From Pseudomonadota bacterium (GTDB lineage Bacteria; Pseudomonadota; Gammaproteobacteria; Steroidobacterales; Steroidobacteraceae), in NCBI GenBank assembly GCA_025356075.1, contig JANXUT010000025.1:1-64000 (forward strand): a stretch of 64,000 nucleotides of DNA, given 5' to 3'. How positions within the stretch are numbered: the stretch's first letter is position 1; every line of letters begins with the position of its first letter. A model generated the notes under the pieces. It had not been told where the DNA came from. It searched no databases and saw nothing but the letters and a program-made list of their open reading frames with translations. Positions 53,734 through 61,423 of the stretch are shown here, in pieces. Made by a program: the position numbers and the translations under genes.

Positions 53734-54183
53734 CAGCCGGCGCATCAGCAGCCCGCCGCCAAAGCGGGTCTTGAAGGTACCCGTGGTTTCAAAGCCGCTG
53801 GAGCGGTAGAACGCTTCCGCGTGCGGGTTGCCGATCACGTGGAGCGCCTCGGCGCCCCGCGCGCGCGCCACCTCGACCGCGTGCCCGACCAGCTGTCGCC
53901 CGATCCCGCGCCGCCAGCACCCGGGTTCCACGAACAGTGCATCCAGCTCGGCGTTGCCATCGGTCCGCGGTATGACCGCGGCGAAGCCAACGATCGTGCC
54001 GGCACTCTCGGCGACGAACACGTGGCCCGCCTCGATCTGCTCGAGCGGCACGTCGATCGCATCGGGGTGCTGGAGGAGCGCGTCGCGATCGCCGGGGTTC
54101 TTGAGCGAGGCGCGCGTCTGCAACGCCTGGAGCAGTTCCCGCTCGGCGGGCAAGGCCGTGCGCAGGTGCACGGCCTCAGGCAT
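53719..54183 (-). CDS. GNAT-family N-acetyltransferase
   Basis: The GNAT core is ELDALFVEPGCWRRGIGRQLVGHAVEVARARGAEALHVIGNPHAEAFYRSSGFETTG, read across motifs A and B with the acetyl-CoA loop RRGIGRQL. ATG 54183 gives about 154 residues and GTG 54192 adds three. The acceptor is unknown. The end GGGLLMRRLLPPG is usual for small-molecule acetyltransferases. Confidence 0.85.
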   Translation of the reverse strand: MPEAVHLRTALPAERELLQALQTRASLKNPGDRDALLQHPDAIDVPLEQIEAGHVFVAESAGTIVGFAAVIPRTDGNAELDALFVEPGCWRRGIGRQLVGHAVEVARARGAEALHVIGNPHAEAFYRSSGFETTGTFKTRFGGGLLMRRLLPPG

Positions 54184-54316
54184 CTGCGCCACGCCCGGCC
54201 CGCGCCGACCCGCGCGTCCGCCCGCACCAACAGCGCTCGCATCCTACCGAGACGGAAAGCCAGGCGGCGACCATCCCCGGAGGATAGTCGCCGTCCCGTC
54301 CAACAGCCAGACGCGG

Positions 54317-54333
54317 CTCGCCGTGACGGCGAG
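54317..54333 (-). terminator. Hairpin downstream of DUF885
   Basis: CTCGCCGT and ACGGCGAG with one base between them make a compact GC-rich stem, 21 bases after the DUF885 stop. No U-tract follows. Confidence 0.35.
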
Positions 54334-54353
54334 CGGCGGCGTCGGGCGTCCCC

Positions 54354-56162
54354 TTACGGCGCCGGTGTCGCCGCGGCTGCCGCCTCGCTCGTCGCTGCGT
54401 GCTTCTGGCGCCCCGGCACGAAGTCGTTCATGACGGCCTTGCGCAGGACTCCAGGGGGCACGAGGCCCTGCGCCAGCACGAAGTCGTTGAACGCCTGCCG
54501 GTTGAAATCGCCCCGCAGCGCCAGCTGCGCCGCCTGGCGCGTTTCCATCAGCCGCTGGTAGCCGTAGAAGTACGAAGTCGCCTGCCCCGGCCCGCGAAAG
54601 ACGTAGCGTTGCATCTCCTGCGTCGCCATGCCCTCGGAGAGCCCTACCTCGTCCATGAGGAAGCTCTTCACTTCTTCGGGCGAGATTCGGCCGAGGTTCA
54701 CGAGCGGGTCGAGGAACGCCCGCGCCGCGCGCTGCGCACGCGCCTGTAGCGCGAAGAGCTGCCCGTCGAGCGGCTCGTACTGCTGCATCTCGGCCTCGGC
54801 GTACAACGCCCAGCCCTCGACGTTGACACTGTTGAATGCGAAGACCGCACGCGCGGTCGAGACGCCCGCCTCGAGCATCTTCGCGAACTGCAGCTCATGG
54901 CCCGGCCGCGCCTCGTGCGCCGTCAGCGTCCAGGTCGCGCCCTGGTGCGAGAAGTCATCGAATGCGAGCGTCTTGCGGCTCGCATCCGGCGGCATGCCCG
55001 TCGTCAGCACGAACTCGCCGTATTCGCCGGTGTTGCCGATCAGGCGCGGCGGGCTCATGTGCGGCGCCGGCTGCTGGGCGTTCTCGGACTGCGTCGCGAG
55101 GCGAATGGCGGCTGCGCGCTCGGGGAGCGTGACGATATGGTTGCTGCGAATCGCCGCCTCGATGAGGCCGAGCCGTTCCTTGTAGAGCGGCATCACGTTG
55201 TCCGCCGGGATCTGCTGTTCCTTGAGCTTCCTGATCACGGCGTGGTAGTCGGCGTCCGGCAGACCGCGTTCCCTGGCGATCTGTCCGGCGGTGATGTTCA
55301 GCTGGTTCCTGATCTCGGCGAAGGAGGTCAGCGCCTTGGCGATCAGTTCCTCCGGCGAGATGTCGACGCCGTACTGGTGCAGGTTGTCGGCGTAAACCTC
55401 GGCCGGCAGCAGGTGATCGGCGCGCGAGCGTGGCAGGATCTCCGTCTTGAGCCAGGCGGTGTAGTCGTTGAGCTCGTGCTCGAGCGCCGCGAAGCTCTTC
55501 TGCCAGCCCTTCAGCTTGCTGCCCGCGAGCAGAGTCTTCATGCCAGCGATCAGCGTCGGCGTGTCGTTGATGGCCTGCTCGACCTCGCCCTTGAAGGGGC
55601 CGAGGAGGTTCGGCGCCGCCTTGATGCGCTCGAGCGTGCGCGCCTCGGCGAGCACCGTGACGGGCGCGAAACCCTTCGCGGTGCCGCTGTATTTCGCGAG
55701 CCGCGTGACGAGCGCCTGCTGGCGCGCGACCGGGATGCGCGGATCGATGGTCAGGTGCACGACGCCGAACACCAGGCCGGTGACGTCCGCGTAGGGAATG
55801 AAGTACTTGCGCGTGATGACCGCGGTCGCGAGGTTGTCCTTCGCCGCGGAGATCAGGATCTCGAGATCCTGCTTGACCTTCGGGTCCGTCTCGCTCGCCA
55901 GCCGCGCCTGGTACTCGGTGATCGCCGAGGTGTAGTCCGCGTTCTGCGCGTCATAGAGGTCGCGCGTGAAGTCGGTGATCGCCTCGTCGTAGCCGTCGAC
56001 GCCGAGCTGGCTAGCGGTCTCCGGGCTGTACTTGGCGAGCACGTCGAGCAGGATCTTGGCGTTCGCATTGCTGCGCGTGACCCAGGGCTGTTCGGCGGAG
56101 TGCGCCGTCGCGCCGAATACTGCAATTGCAACGGCGATGAGTAGCCGTGGAAGCGTGACCAT
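54354..56162 (-). CDS. DUF885 secreted metallopeptidase-like protein
   Basis: The 602-residue protein starts at ATG 56162 with a signal peptide (PRLLIAVAIAVFGATAHSA). The helical body ends in the signature TLTAHEARPGHELQFAKML, then FNSVNVEGWALYAEAEMQQY, the paired His-Glu...His and Glu positions expected of a zinc site. DUF885 proteins are probably peptidases of the periplasm or cell surface. This is the intact paralogue of the frameshifted gene at 12939-14709, though the two sequences differ widely. Confidence 0.88.
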   Translation of the reverse strand: MVTLPRLLIAVAIAVFGATAHSAEQPWVTRSNANAKILLDVLAKYSPETASQLGVDGYDEAITDFTRDLYDAQNADYTSAITEYQARLASETDPKVKQDLEILISAAKDNLATAVITRKYFIPYADVTGLVFGVVHLTIDPRIPVARQQALVTRLAKYSGTAKGFAPVTVLAEARTLERIKAAPNLLGPFKGEVEQAINDTPTLIAGMKTLLAGSKLKGWQKSFAALEHELNDYTAWLKTEILPRSRADHLLPAEVYADNLHQYGVDISPEELIAKALTSFAEIRNQLNITAGQIARERGLPDADYHAVIRKLKEQQIPADNVMPLYKERLGLIEAAIRSNHIVTLPERAAAIRLATQSENAQQPAPHMSPPRLIGNTGEYGEFVLTTGMPPDASRKTLAFDDFSHQGATWTLTAHEARPGHELQFAKMLEAGVSTARAVFAFNSVNVEGWALYAEAEMQQYEPLDGQLFALQARAQRAARAFLDPLVNLGRISPEEVKSFLMDEVGLSEGMATQEMQRYVFRGPGQATSYFYGYQRLMETRQAAQLALRGDFNRQAFNDFVLAQGLVPPGVLRKAVMNDFVPGRQKHAATSEAAAAATPAP

Positions 56163-56368
56163 GATGACAATCCCTATGGCGAACTTTAAGGCGCGTCATG
56201 CTACAACATTGCCTCGCGGCGATTGCCTGAAAACACCGGTTCAAAGATGTTGCGGCGCGCCAGTCCGACACCGGCCGGAGCGCGCGATGAGCCGTTTGAT
56301 TGGTGCGACGGGTGAATGCCTACCCCATCGACAACGACGCGCACCCGTGAGACGGGAGCGTCGCGGCC

Positions 56369-56603
56369 TCAGTGCCGGGCGATGTCGGCGCTCACCGCTT
56401 CGAGCGCGGGATCGCGGCCCGCGAGCCACGCGCTCGCCGTCAGCGGGGCCGGCAGGTCGGGCGCGAGCGTCCGGCGAGAACGCGAGGCTGTTCTCGACGT
56501 AGCCCGAGCGGGCATGCTCGAGGTCGGTCGTGCGCGAGGCCTCGCCGGAAGCCGCCGCGGCGAAGCCAAGAGCGAGCAGAAGCACGGCGGTTGCCGGGAT
56601 CAT
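56369..56603 (-). pseudogene. Small secreted protein, possibly frameshifted
   Basis: From ATG 56603 a clear signal peptide (MIPATAVLLLALGFAAAASG) leads to RTTDLEHARSGYVENSLAFSP. That frame then turns into low-complexity Arg-rich sequence. At about 56460 another frame continues plausibly (LPAPLTASAWLAGRDPALEAVSADIARH) to a stop at 56369. Joined, they would give about 76 residues. One base change near 56455-56470 would explain it. The family is unknown and the call is tentative. Confidence 0.4.
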
Positions 56604-56766
56604 GGGAGTCCTCCGCACCGTTGCGCGGCATGCGCGCGGCCCGCTCGAAGCGGCAATTCTCGGCGTGCGGTCAGGCGGCTGGCAAGCGCCGAGCCGCGGG
56701 CGCCTGCCGGCGACGTCGCTGCGGTATCCTCGTGGACGCGGCGGGCTGGCAAAAGAGAACAATCCC

Positions 56767-57693
56767 ATGGCCTATCCCTTCCTCAGTGACCTAGTCCGGG
56801 AAACGACCGGGCTTTCGCTGCCACTGCCCATTCCGATGTTCGGTCTCATGGTCGCGGCGGCGTTCATCGCTGTGACGCTCGTCTTCCAAAGCGAGTTGAA
56901 GCGCCTGCACGAGGCAGGGCGCATCGGCTTCGCGCGCAGCCGCGGGCGGCGTGCCGACGGCGTGCGCATCGACGTACCGGTCGCGCCGCAGGAGGTCGCG
57001 AGCAACCTGTCGCTCCTCGTCCTCTTCGCCGGCTTCATCGGCGCGCGCATCTTCAGCTTCTTCGAATACCCCCAGCAATTCCTCGCCGATCCCTGGGGCT
57101 CGATCTTCTCGCGCACCGGCTTCACGTTCTACGGCGGTTTCTTCCTGGGACTTGTCGCGGGGGTCGGCTACGCGATCCGCAAGCGCGTTCCGATTCTGCC
57201 GGGACTCGATGCGGTGGCACCCGCGATGGCGCTTGGGTATGGCATCGGGCGGCTCGGCTGCCAGCTGTCCGGCGACGGCGACTGGGGCGTCGCGGCAATC
57301 CTCGCCTCGAAGCCAGGCTGGCTGCCCACCTGGCTCTGGGCCGAGACCTACGACCACAACGTCGTCGGCGTCGTGCTCGCTGCACCCGGTGTCTATCCGA
57401 CGCCGCTCTACGAGGTCCTGATGGCGCTCGCCTCGTTCGCGATCCTCTGGTCGTTGCGCCGGCATCCGTTCCGGTCGGGGTGGCTGTTCGCGCTGTACCT
57501 CGTGCTCAGCGGGACGGCACGATTCCTGGTCGAGCAGATCCGCGTGAACCCGGTGATCGACCTCTTCGGCATCAAGGGGACGCAGGCGGAGATCCTCTCC
57601 GCCGCGGTGGTCCTCGCCGGCGTCGTCGGGCTCGTGCTCCTCACGAAGCGGCGGTCGGCCGCTGACACGCCGATCGGCGAACCGCCGCGCTAG
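56767..57693 (+). CDS. Prolipoprotein diacylglyceryl transferase-like protein
   Basis: The 308-residue, seven-helix protein has Lgt features: an N-terminal PIPMFGLMVAAAFIAVTLVF helix, a GFTFYGGFFLGLVAG loop and GYGIGRLGCQLSGDGDWG. It lacks several residues thought essential in E. coli Lgt: the HGG His is Tyr, and the Asn of the GRxGNF motif is Cys. The C-terminal helices (LFALYLVLSGTARFLVEQIRVNP) keep the ARFxxEFxR-like motif. It is probably a divergent Lgt paralogue rather than the housekeeping enzyme. Confidence 0.78.
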   Translation: MAYPFLSDLVRETTGLSLPLPIPMFGLMVAAAFIAVTLVFQSELKRLHEAGRIGFARSRGRRADGVRIDVPVAPQEVASNLSLLVLFAGFIGARIFSFFEYPQQFLADPWGSIFSRTGFTFYGGFFLGLVAGVGYAIRKRVPILPGLDAVAPAMALGYGIGRLGCQLSGDGDWGVAAILASKPGWLPTWLWAETYDHNVVGVVLAAPGVYPTPLYEVLMALASFAILWSLRRHPFRSGWLFALYLVLSGTARFLVEQIRVNPVIDLFGIKGTQAEILSAAVVLAGVVGLVLLTKRRSAADTPIGEPPR

Positions 57694-57757
57694 CGGCAGC
57701 ACGCGCTGCGTTCTTGGCTAAGCGATTGATAGTAAATAGATAATCAGCGTTATTAAG

Positions 57758-57783
57758 AACGCTACGGAACCGTAGCGTTTTTA
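57758..57783 (+). terminator. Strong intrinsic terminator
   Basis: AACGCTACGG and CCGTAGCGTT form a perfect 10-base stem with an AA loop, followed by TTTTT. It lies about 65 bases after the lgt-like gene and ends its transcript. The surrounding 57720-57790 segment is AT-rich and may also hold the next promoter. Confidence 0.88.
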
Positions 57784-57848
57784 AATTATGTCGCGTAGCG
57801 TCGGGTGATCGCCGGCGTCGGCATGCCCAACCGGATGAGGAGCCCACG

Positions 57849-58298
57849 ATGCGCTACCTGAAGCACTCGATCCTCGCCGCCGGCGCCACGCTCGCCCTTG
57901 CCCTCATCCCGGTCGCGCCGGCATCCGCCCACGGAGGGCCCGGATTCCTGCATCCGTGGGGCCTCGGCCGCGGGCTCGTCGGCGCTGTCGCGGCGGTCGT
58001 CACGCTCCCCCTCGCACTCGCGTCCGCCGCCCTCGAGATCGGGCCGCAGTACGGGTACGAGGCTCCGCCGAGCGGCTACTACCCGCCGCCGAACTACTAC
58101 GGACGCGCGCCCGCGTACTACGGGCCGCCGTCCTACTACCCGGCGCCTCGCCACTACTACGCGCCGGCGCCTTACTACGGGCGGCCGACATCCGGCTACT
58201 ACGCGCCGCGCGGCTACCCCGCCGGACAGTACGGCTATCATTCGTCCTACGGTGGCAACCAACCCTACCGATCGGGCGGACCCGGCTATCGCCGATGA
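57849..58298 (+). CDS. Secreted Tyr/Pro/Gly-rich protein
   Basis: The 149-residue protein has a signal peptide (LKHSILAAGATLALALIPVAPASA). A hydrophobic segment follows (GLVGAVAAVVTLPLALASAALEIG), then about 85 residues of degenerate tyrosine repeats such as GYYPPPNYYG, APAYYGPPSYYP and GYYAPRGYP. Such tails occur in surface or envelope-stress proteins. No catalytic feature is seen. Its stop overlaps an ATG (ATGA at 58295) ahead of the TetR gene. Confidence 0.7.
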   Translation: MRYLKHSILAAGATLALALIPVAPASAHGGPGFLHPWGLGRGLVGAVAAVVTLPLALASAALEIGPQYGYEAPPSGYYPPPNYYGRAPAYYGPPSYYPAPRHYYAPAPYYGRPTSGYYAPRGYPAGQYGYHSSYGGNQPYRSGGPGYRR

Positions 58299-58326
58299 CA
58301 CGCGCACGCGCCGAGCGCCCGCTCCG

Positions 58327-58971
58327 CTGAAACGCGGCGGACGACCGTCCCGCGTCGACGCGCTCAAGCTCGGCGACCGGATCCTCGATGTCGCAACTGA
58401 GCTGTTTCTGCGCGAAGGATATGGCTCGACCAGCATCGAGTCGGTGGCGAGTGACGCCGGCATCTCCAAGCGCACGTTCTATCACCGCTTCCATGGCAAG
58501 GCCGAGCTCTTCGCGGCGGTCGTTCATCGCATCATCGAGCGGATCCGCCCGCCACCCGGCGTGGCGCTCATCGAGGGCGCGACTCTCGCCGAGGTGCTCA
58601 GGCGTCTCGCCGGCTTCATCCTGCACGCGGCGCTCTCTCCCGAGGCACTCGCGCTCCATCGACTCGTCACGGCCGAGGCCGCGCGCTTCCCGGAACTCGC
58701 CCGCACGGTCCATGGCGAGGGCAGCACCGGGGAAGCGACGACGCTGATCGCGGGCCTGCTCGCCCGCGAATTCGGCGATGCCACCATGCCGAGCGCCGCC
58801 CGCGCATTCGCGGCGCAGCAGTTCCTCGACATGGTCATCGCGTTGCCGCAGCGCCGTGCGCTCGGCCTCGGTGCACCGATGACTGCGCCGGAGCTCGATT
58901 TCTGGGCGGACGATGTCGTGCGGCTCTTCCTCAGCGGTTGCCGCGGTTGGTCGGTCGACGGAGCGAGTTGA
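58327..58971 (+). CDS. TetR/AcrR-family regulator with displaced start
   Basis: The coding frame is clear from KRGGRPSRVDALKLGDRILDVATELFLREGYGSTSIESVASDAGISKRTFYHRFHGKAELFAAVV on, with a TetR helix-turn-helix and a C-terminal ligand domain to the stop at 58971. No ATG, GTG or TTG lies in that frame near the N-terminus; CTG 58327 is the best in-frame codon. ATG 58295, overlapping the previous stop, is one frame away and reaches TGA after 11 codons. A one-base indel between 58298 and 58327 would join them. The assigned start is therefore uncertain. Confidence 0.75.
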   Translation: MKRGGRPSRVDALKLGDRILDVATELFLREGYGSTSIESVASDAGISKRTFYHRFHGKAELFAAVVHRIIERIRPPPGVALIEGATLAEVLRRLAGFILHAALSPEALALHRLVTAEAARFPELARTVHGEGSTGEATTLIAGLLAREFGDATMPSAARAFAAQQFLDMVIALPQRRALGLGAPMTAPELDFWADDVVRLFLSGCRGWSVDGAS

Positions 58972-59053
58972 GGCGCGGCCGGGCGCGCGCGCCGCGCCTT
59001 ATAATCGCCGCGGCGCTCCAGCGCCCCACGTCCATTCAATCGGGATTCTAGTC

Positions 59054-59518
59054 ATGCCCAAGATCAACGTTTCCGAGGCGCCGGAAGGCTCCGGCAGCCG
59101 CTACCCCGCGCCTTTCGACAAGCCCTGCGTCGACCGCCGCTGGCGTCGTCTCGGCGAGGCGGCGGGACTCACGCAGTTCGGCGTCAACGTCGTCACGCTC
59201 AAGCCCGGCGTCTGGTCGAGCCAACGACACTGGCACTCGCACGAGGACGAATTCGTGTACATGCTCGAGGGCGAGCTCGTGCTCGTCACGGATGCGGGCG
59301 AGGAGACGCTGGTGCCGGGGGATGCGGCCGGCTTCAAGGGCGGCGTCGAGGACGGCCACTGCCTCCAGAACCGCAGCGAGCGGGACGCACGCTTCCTCGT
59401 CGTCGGTTCACGCGTCGCGGAGGACTACGGCGAGTATCCGGACATCGATTTGAAGTTCACCGCCGGACGCTACTCGGGGGGCGGCGGCTACTTCCACAAG
59501 GACGGAACGCCGTACTGA
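59054..59518 (+). CDS. Cupin-domain protein
   Basis: This 154-residue single-domain cupin begins with PKINVSEAPEGSGSRYPAPFDKP, typical of a proteobacterial cupin family. The metal site is SSQRHWHSHEDEFVYMLEGELVLV (His-x-His and Glu), then VPGDAAGFKGGVEDGHCLQN. The end RYSGGGGYFHKDGTPY is conserved in the family as I recall. No substrate is known. It is related to, but not a duplicate of, the cupin at 4.8 kb. Confidence 0.83.
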   Translation: MPKINVSEAPEGSGSRYPAPFDKPCVDRRWRRLGEAAGLTQFGVNVVTLKPGVWSSQRHWHSHEDEFVYMLEGELVLVTDAGEETLVPGDAAGFKGGVEDGHCLQNRSERDARFLVVGSRVAEDYGEYPDIDLKFTAGRYSGGGGYFHKDGTPY

Positions 59519-59531
59519 GGCGGCGCGCGCC

Positions 59532-60056
59532 CTAGTGGGAACGGCCCGCCGCGGGCCGGTGCCGATGCCGCGGGCGCAGCGCGTAGGCGCACGCAGCGAG
59601 GAGCGACTCGACCAGCATCGCGAGCACCGCGCCAATGACGATGCCACTCGCGATCGCGGCTGGACTGAGTGGTACCGTGTAGCTGTACTCGGCGCCCGTC
59701 TCGTTGAGGAGAGCGCGATTCGACCTGAACGCGACGTGCGCGATCTGCGACAAGAGCGAGCCGCGCATGGCGCTAAGCTCGCTCGTCAGCGAGGTTAGCC
59801 GGTCGTAGATCGTGCGGATCGTCGCCGCCTCGTCCTTGAAGGCGCGATCCTCGCTCGCCGCGTGGTGCGCGATGAGCGCCTCGACGTCGCCCTTGAAATA
59901 CTTGTCGGCGATTTCCTGGAAGCCGCGGAAGTTCTCGCGGGCCTCGATCTGGTGGGCGCTCACTCGCTTGGCATACTGGTCGACGAAGCCCGGCACCTGC
60001 ACGCCGATGAGGAGCCCGGCGGCGAAGATGATGAGCCTGAGATAGTTGGCTAACAT
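59532..60056 (-). CDS. DUF2937 membrane protein
   Basis: The 174-residue protein starts at ATG 60056. An N-terminal helix (LRLIIFAAGLLIGVQVPGFVDQYAKRV) is followed by a long coiled-coil-like periplasmic stretch (residues about 30-110: YFKGDVEALIAHHAASEDRAFKDE). A second membrane helix (AIASGIVIGAVLAMLVESLLAACAYAL) closes the protein. This is the DUF2937 layout. No function is known. It is convergent with the cupin, with 13 bases between the stops. Confidence 0.8.
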   Translation of the reverse strand: MLANYLRLIIFAAGLLIGVQVPGFVDQYAKRVSAHQIEARENFRGFQEIADKYFKGDVEALIAHHAASEDRAFKDEAATIRTIYDRLTSLTSELSAMRGSLLSQIAHVAFRSNRALLNETGAEYSYTVPLSPAAIASGIVIGAVLAMLVESLLAACAYALRPRHRHRPAAGRSH

Positions 60057-60207
60057 GGTTCCGCCTCCGAGTCGCGCGCCCGACTCGCCGCCCAAGGACC
60101 CGCGAGATGCCACCCGTCCCGCCGCCCCAACGCCAGGCTCCGAGCCGCCGGCGCCACCTTAGCACTCCGGGGAACCGCGGCGTCTGCGCTGCGATTCACA
60201 CTCCGGG

Positions 60208-60690
60208 GTGACACCCGCCGCCGCCCTCGCCTTCGTCCGCCGGCACGGCATCGTGCTCGCCTCGGGGCGTGGCCGCGTACCGAACCTCGCGACCGAGATC
60301 GCGGGCGGACCGATCAGGGGAAGCTGGTGGGGTCACGCGCGCGGCCAGGAGATCTTCCGGACACTCGAGCGCCTCGGCGCATCGCCCGAGATCCTCGTCT
60401 GTCGCTTCGTCGATGGGAAGATCACGTTCGTGCACGAGCGGCTGTGGCCGGCGCTCGCCCGGGTGGCCGGCCGCTACCCCGCCGAGCGCGTGTGCCAGGT
60501 ACGACAGAGCCACACGGCCGCGGGTCGGCACGTCTCGCACGACCGGCCGTTCCCGGACTGGGTGCCTGCCGGGGCCCTGGCCGAGTCGCGCGCACTCAGC
60601 GAGGCCGAGGCCCTCGCGGCGCTCAGTGTCGGCGCCGTAGCCGCTCCGCCCCGGAAAGCCCGGCCGGCAAAGCGGACCTCAGGCCGATGA
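60208..60690 (+). CDS. Conserved hypothetical protein, 160 aa
   Basis: The soluble protein starts at GTG 60208. It contains FVRRHGIVLASGRGRVPNLATEIAGGPIRGSWWGHARGQEIFRTLERL and VCRFVDGKITFVHERLWPALARVAGRYP, with a later VSHDRPFPDWVP. I recall this set of motifs in a proteobacterial family without a known role. The basic tail may bind nucleic acid. It overlaps the convergent VOC pseudogene by 12 bases. Confidence 0.68.
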   Translation: MTPAAALAFVRRHGIVLASGRGRVPNLATEIAGGPIRGSWWGHARGQEIFRTLERLGASPEILVCRFVDGKITFVHERLWPALARVAGRYPAERVCQVRQSHTAAGRHVSHDRPFPDWVPAGALAESRALSEAEALAALSVGAVAAPPRKARPAKRTSGR

Positions 60691-61050
60691 CAGCACGAAC
60701 TTGTTGCCGTCGGGGTCCTGGAAGATCGCCGAGGTGCCCCACGGCTGCGTCTCGGGCTCCTTGACGAATACGACGCCGCGCTGCTTGAGCTGCCGGTAGG
60801 TACCCTCGACGTCGTCGCACGCGAAGGAGCCGTTGAAGAACGACCCGATCCGGTCCTCGTGGCCCTGCGGCGTGAACAGCACGACCCGCGTCGATGAGTT
60901 CGCGATCCGAAGCTCGATCCAGCGCTACGTGCCGTCGAAGGGCTGGTCGGTCGCGATGTGGAAACCGAGCGCTTCGGTGTAGAACTTGAGGGCCCTCGCC
61001 TGGTCGCGCGTCGGGATGCCGACAAACTTGAGCTGGGTGATCGTCGGTGG
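60679..61050 (-). pseudogene. VOC (glyoxalase/bleomycin-resistance) family protein with an amber stop
   Basis: The frame reads ITQLKFVGIPTRDQARALKFYTEALGF...FDGT, then TAG (60924-60926 on the plus strand as CTA), then RWIELRIANSSTRVVLFTPQGHEDRIGSFFNGSFACDDVEGTYRQLKQRG...DPDGNKFVLSS in the same frame. Relatives have Gln before RWIEL, so CAG to TAG is the simplest change. No standard start codon precedes ITQLKF in frame. The metal ligands Glu and His of the fold are otherwise retained. It was probably a two-strand-repeat dioxygenase or lyase-like protein. Confidence 0.75.
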
Positions 61051-61126
61051 TGCTCCGGTCCCGGAACCACATTATCCCGCAGGCCGCGGGCGTTCTGTAG
61101 CAACAATTGATATAGTTATTAATACC

Positions 61127-61423
61127 ATGGAGCGCATCGGTCTCGACGCCTACATCGTTGACGTCCTCATGCCGGATCTCGTCGGCCACGACCGGCGTCC
61201 GGCCACGTTCATCGTGTTCCTGTTCCTGCTGCGCGAGTCTGCGCGACTCAGGCGTGACACGGTGACGCTGAGCCTGCAGACGATCGCGACGCGGACCGGA
61301 TTGTCGAAGTCCGCCGTGCAGGGCGCCATCCGCCATCTGCGCCGCCGCCGGCTCCTCGACCCCGGCCTCGTCGCGACGGTAACGGAGCCTAGCCGGCGGG
61401 TCCTGCGCCCTTGGGTGCGCTGA
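61127..61423 (+). CDS. Small helix-turn-helix DNA-binding protein
   Basis: The 98-residue protein has LSLQTIATRTGLSKSAVQGAIRHLRRRRLL, a winged-helix/MarR- or GntR-like recognition helix, after an N-terminal helical part (YIVDVLMPDLVGHDRRPATFIVFLFLLRESARL). There is no separate ligand domain. An AT-rich patch just before ATG 61127 (attgatatagttattaatacc) is a likely promoter. Its 3' end overlaps the convergent mltB gene by 35 bases. Targets are unknown. Confidence 0.75.
   Translation: MERIGLDAYIVDVLMPDLVGHDRRPATFIVFLFLLRESARLRRDTVTLSLQTIATRTGLSKSAVQGAIRHLRRRRLLDPGLVATVTEPSRRVLRPWVR

Noticed and set aside
58060-58240. Tyrosine-rich repeat region considered as a DNA repeat array
   Set aside because: The repeats are degenerate at the DNA level and explained by the protein's YYGxPP-type composition.
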